Of a stretch of DNA of 11,500 nucleotides, positions 1 to 6,715 are shown in pieces (positions within the stretch are counted from its first letter, which is position 1; every line of letters begins with the position of its first letter). A program made the translations under genes and the position numbers. Source of the stretch: JAHECQ01 sp047638695 (GTDB lineage: Bacteria > Actinomycetota > Acidimicrobiia > Acidimicrobiales > SZUA-35); assembly GCA_047638695.1 (NCBI GenBank), contig JBLINY010000135.1, positions 1 to 11,500 on the forward strand, read 5' to 3'. The notes under the pieces were generated by a model. That model was not told the origin of the DNA, ran no database searches, and saw nothing but the letters and a program-made list of their open reading frames with translations.

Positions 1-90
1 GCCAGCCTTGTCGGTAACACTGCCCAGGCCCCCTCCAGCGGCATCTTTCGCGCCACCAAACAGACCCTTGATCGTGTCTATCAACCCCAT
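1..90 (-). CDS. Small hypothetical protein, N-terminal 30 codons only
   Basis: Reading leftward from ATG at 90-88, the frame stays open for 30 codons to the window edge and begins MGLIDTIKGLFGGAKDAAGG, followed by GLGSVTDKAG. A good Shine-Dalgarno (AAGGAG, complement of 96-101) lies 5 nt before the ATG, which supports a real gene. The visible part is an amphipathic Lys/Asp/Gly/Ala-rich helix. Similar N-termini occur in small actinobacterial proteins of the Rv0909/MT0933 antitoxin-like type, but that similarity is from memory and low-complexity sequence makes it weak. It is transcribed divergently from the HerA-like ATPase at 207. The C-terminus is outside the window, so no function is assigned. 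Confidence 0.6.
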   Translation of the reverse strand, partial: MGLIDTIKGLFGGAKDAAGGGLGSVTDKAG

Positions 91-206
91 GACAGCTCCT
101 TCATACAAGCATTGGAGACACCGAATCGTTCCGACGTCATGTGAGTAGTCTGCCCGTTTTTCTAAGGGTTGGTACGAGACCCTCGTTCTCGTGCCACCCT
201 TCGGGC

Positions 207-2615
207 ATGGAGCGACAGCCAGGCAAGCTGCACATTGGCGAACAAATTAATCCTCAGGGCGAACGGTCAGGCGAGGCGGTTCTACTCGACAGCGCTGACT
301 TCACGACTCACGGCGTAATCGTCGGCATGACGGGGTCGGGCAAGACGGGACTCGGGATGGTGCTTCTCGAAGAGGCGCTTCTTTCTGGGGTTCCTGTGCT
401 CGCCATCGACCCAAAGGGTGACCTCGGCAACCTCGCCCTCACCTTTCCCGATCTGGCAGCCGACGACTTCGAACCGTGGATCGACGACGGGACCGCCAGG
501 GTCGAGCAAACAACGGTGCCGGAGCTAGCGGCTAGGACGGCCGAGCTCTGGAAGTCTGGTTTGGCATCATGGGATCTCGATGGCGCCGACGTCCGTGCGC
601 TGAGCGCCGCCGCCAAACCAGTGATTTACACCCCGGGTTCCACCGCAGGCATCCCTCTCAATGCGCTCGGCCGTCTTGCCGCCCCAGAATCCACTGACCC
701 TGCCATTCGCCAAGACGAAGCTGACAGCACCATCAGCGGCCTGCTGGGTCTGGTAGGTATCCAAAGCGATCCGCTCTCGGGTCGCGAGCACGTCCTCATG
801 GCCAACCTCATCATGCGGGCGTGGGATCAGAACATTGACCTCGACCTCCCTACTCTGCTGGGCCAACTCATCGATCCACCGATCCGCAAATTGGGCGTGC
901 TCGACCTCGACACCTTCTTCCCACCGGCCGATCGCCAGGCCCTTGTAGTGAAGCTCAACGGCTTGTTGGCCTCACCGAGCTTCGCCGCATGGGCTGAGGG
1001 CGAGCCGCTGGACATCGGATCGATGTTGTACAACGGCGATGGTTCGCCCCGCGCCGCAATCGTGTCGTTGTCACACCTCGAGGAGTCCGAACAACAGTTC
1101 GCGATCACTTTGCTCCTCAGCCGGGTCATCAGCTGGATGCGCACACAGTCAGGCACCAGCGAATTGCGGGCATTGATATACATCGACGAAGTCATGGGAC
1201 TGGCGCCACCAGTCGGCAATCCTCCGGCAAAAAAGCCCATCCTCACGCTGCTCAAACAGGCTCGAGCGTTCGGCGTTGGCCTGGTGCTATCGACGCAGAA
1301 CCCGGTCGATCTCGATTACAAAGCCATCAGCAATGCTGGCACCTGGTTGATTGGTCGACTCCAGACCGAGCAGGACAAAAATCGACTCGTCGATGGCCTA
1401 CGCAGCGCGGATGGCGGGATCGATGTCGCCGAGGTTGAACGGATCATCAGCGGGCTCGGGAAACGACAGTTCGTTCTGCGCACGACTCGCGCCAACGACC
1501 TTCCGCTGCTGACCACTCGATGGGCCATGAGCTACTTGGCGGGACCGATGACTCGCGACCAGATCAGCAACTTGATGGCCGGACAACGCTCGGCTGCCAC
1601 GTCCGAGGAAAACGCTCGGGTGGCCCCCGTTTCCGGTGCGGCCACATCTTCTGCCGACGCGCCTCCCCCGGCGCTGGCTGACAACGAGTCGACGCTTCCA
1701 CCAAAGACACCGGACAATCTCCTCGTCAGGTTTGCTCACGTTTCCGCTCCCTGGCTGGATGCCGTCGAGGGGTCGGCCGACGGCAAGAAGTTGCGGCCGG
1801 CGTTGGCCGCACGAGTCAATCTGCTTTTCGACGACACTAAGGCCGACCTCCGACACAGCGAGGAGTGGGAAGCGATCATCCCCATCAGTGGTGATGCCAT
1901 CGATATCGACCTCGCTATCACGGTCGATTTCGACGACCGCGATTTCGGCACCAAAGCGCCAGAGAGCGCCGTATACGTGACACCAGATTTCAATCTCACC
2001 AAGACCGCCTTGAAAGCAGCCCAGACAGCGCTGACGACCAATCTCTACGCCAATCAGACGATCGCACTTCTTCGCAACCCAGATCTCAAGCTGTGGTCTC
2101 GGCCGGGCGAGACGGCCGAGGAGTTTGCGCGCCGCTGTGACGTTGCGGCCGAATCGGGTCAGGACAAGGCAGCGGCCAAGATCCGGGAGAAGCTCGAGAA
2201 GAAGAACGATTCGGTGCTCGCTGCACTGGCCAAAGCCGAAGACCGGGTGGCCGAGCTCGAGACGCAAAAGGAAGGTCGCCGCACACAACAGCTCGTCGAC
2301 CTCGGCGGCAGCATCCTTGGCAGTCTGCTGGGCGGGCGACGCTCGGCCCGAAGTATGGCGGGCGCAGCCCGCCGCGTTGCCTCTGGCCGTCGGCAATCAT
2401 CGTCAACCGAAGCCCGCCTCGAAACGGCTCAAAATCGAGTAGCCGAGAAGATCGAACTGCTCGAAGAACTCGAGGTAGAACTCGAGGACGCGATGATCGA
2501 GATCGACGACGAATGGGCAGCGAAGATCGAGAATGTCGAGGAAGTCGAGGTGCGTCTCGAGAAGACCGACATCACCATCGAAGATTTCCTCCTCGTCTGG
2601 ATCCCGACCAACTAG
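207..2615 (+). CDS. HerA/DUF87-type P-loop ATPase with C-terminal coiled coil
   Basis: Large cytoplasmic ATPase of the HerA/FtsK superfamily (DUF87/DUF853-like), a group of hexameric DNA-pumping motors. From the ATG at 207 it has 802 residues. Walker A, GMTGSGKTG, is at 40-48 and follows the typical lead-in LLDSADFTTHGVIV. Walker B is a hydrophobic strand (RALIYIDE) ending in Asp-Glu at 327-328. A sensor-like STQNPVDLDY segment at about 362-371 is followed by a GRLQTEQDK stretch typical of the family. A Pro/Ala/Ser-rich linker (about 465-500) leads to a C-terminal region with two charged coiled coils (about 640-690 and 735-785), split by a Gly/Arg-rich segment. An in-frame GTG at 141 would add 22 residues without family character; neither start has a clear Shine-Dalgarno. 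I prefer 207 because the conserved N-terminal strand begins there. No NurA nuclease partner is visible, so its DNA-processing role is inferred. Confidence 0.88.
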   Translation: MERQPGKLHIGEQINPQGERSGEAVLLDSADFTTHGVIVGMTGSGKTGLGMVLLEEALLSGVPVLAIDPKGDLGNLALTFPDLAADDFEPWIDDGTARVEQTTVPELAARTAELWKSGLASWDLDGADVRALSAAAKPVIYTPGSTAGIPLNALGRLAAPESTDPAIRQDEADSTISGLLGLVGIQSDPLSGREHVLMANLIMRAWDQNIDLDLPTLLGQLIDPPIRKLGVLDLDTFFPPADRQALVVKLNGLLASPSFAAWAEGEPLDIGSMLYNGDGSPRAAIVSLSHLEESEQQFAITLLLSRVISWMRTQSGTSELRALIYIDEVMGLAPPVGNPPAKKPILTLLKQARAFGVGLVLSTQNPVDLDYKAISNAGTWLIGRLQTEQDKNRLVDGLRSADGGIDVAEVERIISGLGKRQFVLRTTRANDLPLLTTRWAMSYLAGPMTRDQISNLMAGQRSAATSEENARVAPVSGAATSSADAPPPALADNESTLPPKTPDNLLVRFAHVSAPWLDAVEGSADGKKLRPALAARVNLLFDDTKADLRHSEEWEAIIPISGDAIDIDLAITVDFDDRDFGTKAPESAVYVTPDFNLTKTALKAAQTALTTNLYANQTIALLRNPDLKLWSRPGETAEEFARRCDVAAESGQDKAAAKIREKLEKKNDSVLAALAKAEDRVAELETQKEGRRTQQLVDLGGSILGSLLGGRRSARSMAGAARRVASGRRQSSSTEARLETAQNRVAEKIELLEELEVELEDAMIEIDDEWAAKIENVEEVEVRLEKTDITIEDFLLVWIPTN

Positions 2616-2728
2616 GTACCGGGGCCGAAGGCGACAGCCGACCCAATCAACCAGTCGTCAGGCTGCGAAGGGACGAAGCAGCACAACCGCCGAAACCCAG
2701 ATGCCGAAGGCGGAAGGCGCCAGCCGAC
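2616..2728. repeat. Convergent intergenic spacer with imperfect 23-bp direct repeat
   Basis: The spacer between the converging ATPase and oxidoreductase genes contains a 23-bp direct repeat: 2625-2647 matches 2711-2733 at 20 of 23 positions by eye, both containing a core AAGGCG followed by CAGCCGACC. The second copy overlaps the stop codon of the oxidoreductase gene. A shorter repeat (GGAAGGCGC) recurs at 2712 and 2735. No strong hairpin with a T-tract is visible; a 5-bp stem GCTGC/GCAGC occurs around 2662-2682. The origin of the repeat, probably local duplication, is inferred. Confidence 0.45.
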
Positions 2729-3691
2729 CTAATTGGAAGGCGCTAGGTCTCGCATCGCTTGGACGGGGTCCACATCGGCAAAGGCCATCACGGAGAGCGC
2801 CGGAGTGGTGACACCGGCTTCGACATAACGCTGCACATGCTCTCGGCACTTCTCTGGCGGCCCGTGAATAATGATCTCGTCCACGACGGAGTCGGGGATC
2901 GCTGCGAGGGCTGCCTTGCGGTCGCCGGCGGCCCAGGCATCCCACATTCCTTGTAGCTCGGTGCGGCCCATCCACTGGTGAAACGCGGCGTAGACGGGAA
3001 CGTTCAGATAGGCGGCGATGGCGAAGCGAGCCTGTTCTCTGACCTTTTCGGCATCGGTGCTCGGACACACGAAGATGCGGGCGACAATCTCCTTGCCCTC
3101 CCCCTGGGCATGCACAATCGGTGCGACCTTGCGGACATCGTCGGCTGAGAGCCAGTTGATGATGGCTCCGTCACCTTCGCGTCCGGCCAGCTTCAGCATT
3201 CCCTCGCGCAGGGCTGCGATGAGAATCGGCGGCTTCTGTTCCGGACGGATTCCTAGCCGGAACCCGTTGACGTTAAAGGTTCCATAGTCTTCGGTGATCT
3301 TCTCACCATCAAGCGCTCGGCGGATGAACCGCACAGTGTCGCGCGTGCGCTTGTACGGCTCGTCGAACGGGATTCCGTTCCATCGCTCGACAATCACGTT
3401 GGACGATGAGCCAATGCCCATGACGAACCGTCCGGGGGCGGCATCGGCCAGAGCGGCAACGCTCTGAGCCAACAATGCGGGACCTCGTGTGTACGCCGGG
3501 ATGATGGCAACACCGAGGCGAAGCTCAGGGGCCCAAGCAGCCGCCAGTGTCAGCGGGGTGAATCCGTCGGACCCGTCTGCTTCGGATGACCAGACATCGG
3601 TGTAGCCGAGGTCGACGAGTTCCCGAAGGAGGTCACGATGCTCGGAAAGGCTGACGCCGGCGAAAGGCAGGGACATGCCATAGCGGGACAT
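2729..3691 (-). CDS. LLM-class F420-dependent oxidoreductase
   Basis: A 320-residue luciferase-like monooxygenase-superfamily protein (PF00296 type), a TIM-barrel enzyme that in actinobacteria usually uses deazaflavin F420 rather than FMN. Support: N-terminal strand RYGMSLPFAG; ELVDLGYTDVWSSEADG at 24-40; the phosphate-loop-type segment GRFVMGIGSSSNVIVERWNG at 87-106, characteristic of the F420 group; the PPILIAALREGMLKLAG segment at 154-170 followed by GDGAIINW; and a C-terminal helix-rich region ending in a typical GPPEKCREHVQRYVEAGV helix. Length is normal. Start ATG at 3691 has a GGAG Shine-Dalgarno (complement of 3697-3700) 5 nt upstream. It lies 72 bp downstream of the membrane-anchored gene on the same strand, so co-transcription is possible. 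The substrate cannot be deduced. Confidence 0.9.
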   Translation of the reverse strand: MSRYGMSLPFAGVSLSEHRDLLRELVDLGYTDVWSSEADGSDGFTPLTLAAAWAPELRLGVAIIPAYTRGPALLAQSVAALADAAPGRFVMGIGSSSNVIVERWNGIPFDEPYKRTRDTVRFIRRALDGEKITEDYGTFNVNGFRLGIRPEQKPPILIAALREGMLKLAGREGDGAIINWLSADDVRKVAPIVHAQGEGKEIVARIFVCPSTDAEKVREQARFAIAAYLNVPVYAAFHQWMGRTELQGMWDAWAAGDRKAALAAIPDSVVDEIIIHGPPEKCREHVQRYVEAGVTTPALSVMAFADVDPVQAMRDLAPSN

Positions 3692-3763
3692 GAAAACTCC
3701 GTGGTGCTTGGGACGGGGATGTCTTTGGTGGGGTCGGCAGGGCTAGTGGTTGCGATCAGCGCT

Positions 3764-4738
3764 TCACGCCGCGCGGCCCCAGGAGGTGTGGGCCGAGCCG
3801 GCCAAAAGTCGAGCCTGGGGCTGGGGTCCCGCCCAGACACCGACGAGCGCCGACGGCCCCCCGGCCAAGATGCTGAGCACACCGTCAAGATCGCCGAGCG
3901 AGCGAATGTTCTCGGGTGTGTCGCCCATCTCTACCTCGAATGCCTTTCGTACGACCGCCCGGGTCGGTTCATCGAGGCCATCAGCCAGGTCGAAAGTTTG
4001 GAGGAGCGCGCCACTGGCGCGCCGGGGCGCAGGCAAACGGCCCCGGCGCCGCCACCAGCGGGTCGGAGCAAAACCGGGGCGCAGAGCAGCTTCGGCTCCA
4101 CCCAGACCTTGGCTGAGGATCTCAGCGACTCGTTCAGTAGGAACGGCGGCGGCAAAGAGAGCGAGTCGCTGACTCTCGGCACCTAGCGCGAATCCCCAGC
4201 GCATGCGCTTCAGTTCAAAGGCAGCCCAGCACGTGGGGTCGAGAATATGCTCGCAACGCACGAATGCCCGCTCGAAACCGATGGGGCCGAGTTGCCAACC
4301 GCGAAGGACGCCGTAACCGGTCCAGAGCGAGATAGCTGCATCAGGCGCTACTGACGGACGGACCGATTCCCATAGACGCTGCGCGTCGAGGAGCTCTGTG
4401 CGCGCTATCTCTTTGTTCGCCTCGAGCTGTTCGATTCCAAGCGATGAGCCAGCGAACGGCGTCTCGGCTGCAGGTCGGAACAGCGACGGGCCGGTCGACT
4501 CAGCCACGCTGACCAGATCCGGGGCGTTAGCCATGGCCATTTCGTAGGCCTCGACGGCGGTGCTGAACCGGGCACGAGCCCGAACGACACCGGCAGCCGC
4601 ATGCTGGCTCGCAGCTTCGGGGGCGACCCTGAGCAGGCTCTGTCGTTCACGCCGTGCGGCGGTTGTCTCGTAGAGAGCGAAACCGAAGATCGCTAGCGCG
4701 ATCACGACGATCGGGGAGGAAAGGAGGAGGACAGTCAC
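3764..4738 (-). CDS. Unrecognised protein with N-terminal membrane anchor
   Basis: A 324-residue protein I do not recognise. Residues 5-23 form one strongly hydrophobic segment (VLLLSSPIVVIALAIFGFAL), followed by an Arg-rich patch (AARRERQ), suggesting an N-terminal anchor with the rest cytoplasmic under the positive-inside rule. The body is Ala/Glu/Arg-rich and mostly helical. A central section (about 138-200) has more distinctive sequence: a Trp/Gly-rich stretch, then two Cys (162 and 170) in RCEHILDPTC, then many Met/Arg/Trp residues. A basic segment WWRRRGRLPAPRR lies at 228-240. The start is GTG; no Shine-Dalgarno is present, but a TACCGT hexamer sits 6 nt upstream, fitting a leaderless start. 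The reading frame is intact and codon use resembles its neighbours, so it is probably expressed. It precedes the LLM oxidoreductase by 72 bp. Confidence 0.75.
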   Translation of the reverse strand: MTVLLLSSPIVVIALAIFGFALYETTAARRERQSLLRVAPEAASQHAAAGVVRARARFSTAVEAYEMAMANAPDLVSVAESTGPSLFRPAAETPFAGSSLGIEQLEANKEIARTELLDAQRLWESVRPSVAPDAAISLWTGYGVLRGWQLGPIGFERAFVRCEHILDPTCWAAFELKRMRWGFALGAESQRLALFAAAVPTERVAEILSQGLGGAEAALRPGFAPTRWWRRRGRLPAPRRASGALLQTFDLADGLDEPTRAVVRKAFEVEMGDTPENIRSLGDLDGVLSILAGGPSALVGVWAGPQPQARLLAGSAHTSWGRAA

Positions 4739-4744
4739 GTTTCA

Positions 4745-4750
4745 ACGGTA
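4745..4750 (-). promoter_or_regulatory. Candidate leaderless -10 element for the 324-aa gene
   Basis: On the minus strand TACCGT (TANNNT class) ends 6 nt before the GTG start at 4738, and no Shine-Dalgarno is present. This spacing would place transcription initiation at or next to the start codon. It is a sequence match only. Confidence 0.35.
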
Positions 4751-4867
4751 AACCCGGCTGTGCCGAGATGCACAATGCACCTTCATGGGCAAAAAGACCC
4801 CCGGAGCAACCCCGCCTCAGCAGGCACTGCAATCAGGCGCCGCCAGAGGGCTGTCATACCCCATGGT

Positions 4868-4873
4868 CATAGT
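4868..4873 (+). promoter_or_regulatory. Candidate leaderless -10 element for the repeat-containing small gene
   Basis: CATAGT matches the -10 consensus at 4 of 6 positions and is followed by 7 nt and then the ATG at 4881. No Shine-Dalgarno precedes that ATG. This favours 4881 over the in-frame upstream ATGs at 4785 and 4863. The divergent region 4739-4880 holds nothing else that I can support. Confidence 0.35.
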
Positions 4874-4880
4874 GATCGTC

Positions 4881-5177
4881 ATGGCAAACGCACAGCTCAT
4901 CCTCCTCCCAGCCGACGGCAACTGGAAGCTCGATGAACACACCAAGCGGATCGGACGGGCTGGTCTGGCCCAGGCACGTGCTGCCCTAATGGAATTCCCT
5001 GCTCTTCGCCTCGACCTCCACTGCAGCGAGCCCGTCACCTCCGCTCGAGTCGACCGTGCCCGAGTCGACCGTGCCCGAATCAACAATGCCCGAATCAACA
5101 ATGCCCGAATCGATGGCGCTCATGTCGAAGGCGCCCAACCCGAAACCAGTACGAACCAACTGCGACTTGCTGCCTGA
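4881..5177 (+). CDS. Small protein with C-terminal pentapeptide-like tandem repeats
   Basis: A 98-residue protein from ATG 4881. The first 36 residues contain MANAQLILLPADGNWKLDEH and then TKRIGRAGLAQARAAL, a compact amphipathic helix resembling short uncharacterised actinobacterial proteins with an LLP...W+LDE.T+..GR.G...ARAAL pattern (recalled, not searched). Residues 56-85 are six consecutive five-residue units: RVDRA twice, RINNA twice, then RIDGA and HVEGA. Each has Ala at the same position and Val/Ile at the centre, as in pentapeptide-repeat proteins (A[D/N]LXX), although six units is too short for a stable beta-helix. They are encoded by a 15-bp DNA tandem repeat. In-frame ATGs at 4785 and 4863 would add 32 or 6 residues; the 4881 start is preferred for its upstream -10-like hexamer and because the recognisable core begins there. 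The 3' end overlaps the nuclease reading frame. Confidence 0.6.
   Translation: MANAQLILLPADGNWKLDEHTKRIGRAGLAQARAALMEFPALRLDLHCSEPVTSARVDRARVDRARINNARINNARIDGAHVEGAQPETSTNQLRLAA
5047..5136. repeat. 15-bp tandem repeat, six units
   Basis: Six head-to-tail 15-bp units: GAGTCGACCGTGCCC twice exactly (5047-5076), GAATCAACAATGCCC twice exactly (5077-5106), then diverged units GAATCGATGGCGCTC (5107-5121) and ATGTCGAAGGCGCCC (5122-5136). The unit length is a multiple of three, so copy-number change keeps the frame. The repeat is open in two frames: one gives A-R-[VI]-x-x pentads in the small protein, the other gives PEST(V/M) pentads upstream of the nuclease. The nested pair structure (two exact copies of each of two variants) suggests recent duplications. 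Confidence 0.9.
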
Positions 5178-5781
5178 GATCAGTCGCCCGGCTCCTACGA
5201 TTCAATCGATCCATTCACTGACGCTCCGCATCGCTAGCCTTCGTTCCTTCCGCAGTCGCTGCTTCGGGTTGGCGTGCCTCGTGGCGCTTATGGCGACCTC
5301 ATGTGGCTGGCCGCTCGGTTCAGAAGCGGGGACGCAGGGATCGGCGGTCGCCGACATCGGCACCGTCGAGCGAGTGATCGACGGCGACACGGTCGACATT
5401 CTCATCGACGACCAGAGCGAACGGGTTCGCCTCATTGGCATCGACACCCCTGAATCGGTGTCCCGAAATACCCCCGACCAGTGCTTCGGGGCCGAGGCAT
5501 CCGCTGCGCTGGTTGGTCTTTTACCACCGGGCACCCCCGTTCAGCTCGTCCGCGACAACGAAGCGCGTGATCGTTACGGCCGGTTGCTGCTGTATCTTTA
5601 CCGCAGCAGCGACGATCTGTTTATCAACAACTGGCTGGTCGAAAACGGGTTCGCCGACGCCGTGAGTTATCGGCCGAACACGGCGCACGAAGCCGACTTC
5701 ACCCGGGCCCGCGACCGAGCCCGGTCGCGAGGTCTGGGTTTATGGGGAACTTGTGACGGCCCTGACCAACCGCTCGAGTGA
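5122..5781 (+). CDS. Exported SNase-like (thermonuclease family) lipoprotein
   Basis: A staphylococcal-nuclease-domain protein (PF00565), predicted to hydrolyse DNA or RNA outside the membrane. Numbering from the outermost in-frame GTG at 5056: an Arg-rich n-region, hydrophobic core (CFGLACLVALMATS) and lipobox-like MATSC with Cys83 resemble a lipoprotein signal peptide. The nuclease domain spans about 102-231: VERVIDGDTVDI; RVRLIGIDTPE with Arg125 and Glu133 spaced as the catalytic Arg35/Glu43 of the S. aureus enzyme; and RDRYGRLLLYLY with Arg176 in the place of Arg87. Asp109, Asp111 and Asp130 fit the calcium site, and a late NNWLVENGFADAV helix completes the fold. All three catalytic residues are therefore present. 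The start is unresolved: GTG 5056, ATG 5086, 5101, 5113 and 5122 and TTG 5167 are in frame, none with a Shine-Dalgarno, and all give a long n-region. ATG 5122 is listed because it is the last ATG before the signal peptide. The 5' end overlaps the preceding small gene. Confidence 0.82.
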   Translation: MSKAPNPKPVRTNCDLLPEISRPAPTIQSIHSLTLRIASLRSFRSRCFGLACLVALMATSCGWPLGSEAGTQGSAVADIGTVERVIDGDTVDILIDDQSERVRLIGIDTPESVSRNTPDQCFGAEASAALVGLLPPGTPVQLVRDNEARDRYGRLLLYLYRSSDDLFINNWLVENGFADAVSYRPNTAHEADFTRARDRARSRGLGLWGTCDGPDQPLE

Positions 5782-5786
5782 CCAGC

Positions 5787-5792
5787 TAGCGT
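5787..5792 (+). promoter_or_regulatory. Candidate leaderless -10 element for the ChbG-like gene
   Basis: TAGCGT (TANNNT) is followed by exactly 7 nt and then the GTG start at 5800. No Shine-Dalgarno precedes that start. It lies just after the nuclease stop codon, so the ChbG-like gene may have its own transcript as well as readthrough. Confidence 0.35.
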
Positions 5793-5799
5793 CTCTTTC

Positions 5800-6660
5800 G
5801 TGACCTCGACTCTCGAGCGACTTGGCCTTGCGCCCGACGCACGGGCCGTCGTGATCGCATGTGACGGGCTCGGCTCTTCCAATGCGGCCAACCTGGCGAT
5901 CTTTCAAGCCCTCCGGAAGGGCGTCGCAAGCACAGCCGGACTCCAGGTGCCGAGCCCGTGGGCGCGAGGCGCTGTGTCGGAATATCACGGCGAAGACGTC
6001 GGCGTTTCGCTCACGCTCAACAGCGAGTATGACCTCTACCGCTGGGGTCCTATTACGTATGCGCCCTCCCTACTCGACGGCGACGGAGGGTTCCCGCGGA
6101 CGGTTGCCGATCTCTGGGATCACGCCGATGTCGAGGAGGTGCGCCGCGAATGCCGAGCACAGATCGAGCGGGCGGTCATGTGGGGCTTCGATGTCTCTCA
6201 CATCGATGCTCATCTTGGTGCTCTCTACGGACGTCCCGAGTTCTTCGATATCTATCTCGATCTGGCGTTGGAGTTCGAGCTTCCTATGAGCCTTCCCGAC
6301 CCGTCAGTTGACCTTGGCTTCCCAGCTCGAGAACTGGCAGCAGCGGAGGGTCTGCTCTTAGCCGACCGGGTGGTCACGGTGCCTCTCCCCAACGAAGCTC
6401 GGCACAGCATCGCCGAGCTCATTCGGGAGCTGCCGGCCGGACTCACCGAGCTCCATGTTCGACCGGCCAGTGATACCCCTGAACTACGCGGAATCACCGA
6501 CAGCTGGGCGGCCCGAGTCGGGGATGCGCACCTGGTGAGCCATGACATGTGGTTCAAGACTCAGCTGAACAAGGCGTCGGCGCAGCTGCTTGGTTACCGC
6601 CAGCTCAGAGATGCCCAGCGGCAAACCGCAGCCGCAAACAAGACAGAACGACCCGACTGA
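5800..6660 (+). CDS. ChbG/HpnK (YdjC) family carbohydrate deacetylase-like protein with altered active site
   Basis: A 286-residue protein of the YdjC/ChbG/HpnK family (PF04794), whose characterised members remove N-acetyl groups from amino sugars using a divalent metal. Family landmarks: VVIACDGLGSSNAANLAI at 17-34; VGVSLTLNSEYDLYRWGP at 67-84; DVSHIDAHLGALYG at 131-144; and a C-terminal TELHVRPASDTPELRGIT stretch followed by LLGYRQLRD. Compared with the usual motifs, as recalled, the second Asp of the DD pair is Gly23, the metal-binding His of G(V/L)HLTL is Ser70, and the His of the later (L/V)xHP motif is Arg221. The HxDxH motif (His134, Asp136, His138) is kept. The fold is therefore likely conserved, but canonical deacetylase activity is doubtful. 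Start GTG 5800 is 18 bp after the nuclease stop. The frame is intact. Confidence 0.8.
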   Translation: MTSTLERLGLAPDARAVVIACDGLGSSNAANLAIFQALRKGVASTAGLQVPSPWARGAVSEYHGEDVGVSLTLNSEYDLYRWGPITYAPSLLDGDGGFPRTVADLWDHADVEEVRRECRAQIERAVMWGFDVSHIDAHLGALYGRPEFFDIYLDLALEFELPMSLPDPSVDLGFPARELAAAEGLLLADRVVTVPLPNEARHSIAELIRELPAGLTELHVRPASDTPELRGITDSWAARVGDAHLVSHDMWFKTQLNKASAQLLGYRQLRDAQRQTAAANKTERPD

Positions 6661-6672
6661 TCAGCCTTCTTT

Positions 6673-6703
6673 CCGAGAGCGTTTCGAGCAGCGTATCTCT
6701 CGG
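6673..6703. terminator. Possible bidirectional hairpin between convergent genes
   Basis: CCGAGAG (6673-6679) and CTCTCGG (6697-6703) form a perfect 7-bp inverted repeat with a 17-nt loop, in the 55-bp gap between the converging ChbG-like and SCP2-like genes. There is no T-tract on either side, so intrinsic termination is uncertain; the location is the main support. Confidence 0.3.
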
Positions 6704-6715
6704 CGCGATCAGGCT

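Noticed and set aside
1398..2396. 332-codon minus-strand open frame opposite the HerA-like ATPase
   Set aside because: It lies wholly antisense to a gene with clear motifs, and its translation is low-complexity with no recognisable domain; long antisense frames are common in GC-rich DNA.
4711..4730. Strong purine-rich Shine-Dalgarno-like tract (GGAGGAAAGGAGGAGG) on the plus strand
   Set aside because: No start codon follows at suitable spacing. It is the complement of the Leu/Ser codons in the membrane anchor of the minus-strand gene.
4785..4880. 32-residue N-terminal extension of the small repeat protein
   Set aside because: No Shine-Dalgarno or promoter-like element precedes ATG 4785, and the extension looks like intergenic translation; not fully excluded.
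5047..5136. Possible CRISPR array
   Set aside because: The units are contiguous 15-bp copies with no unique spacers, and there are no cas genes; it is a coding tandem repeat.
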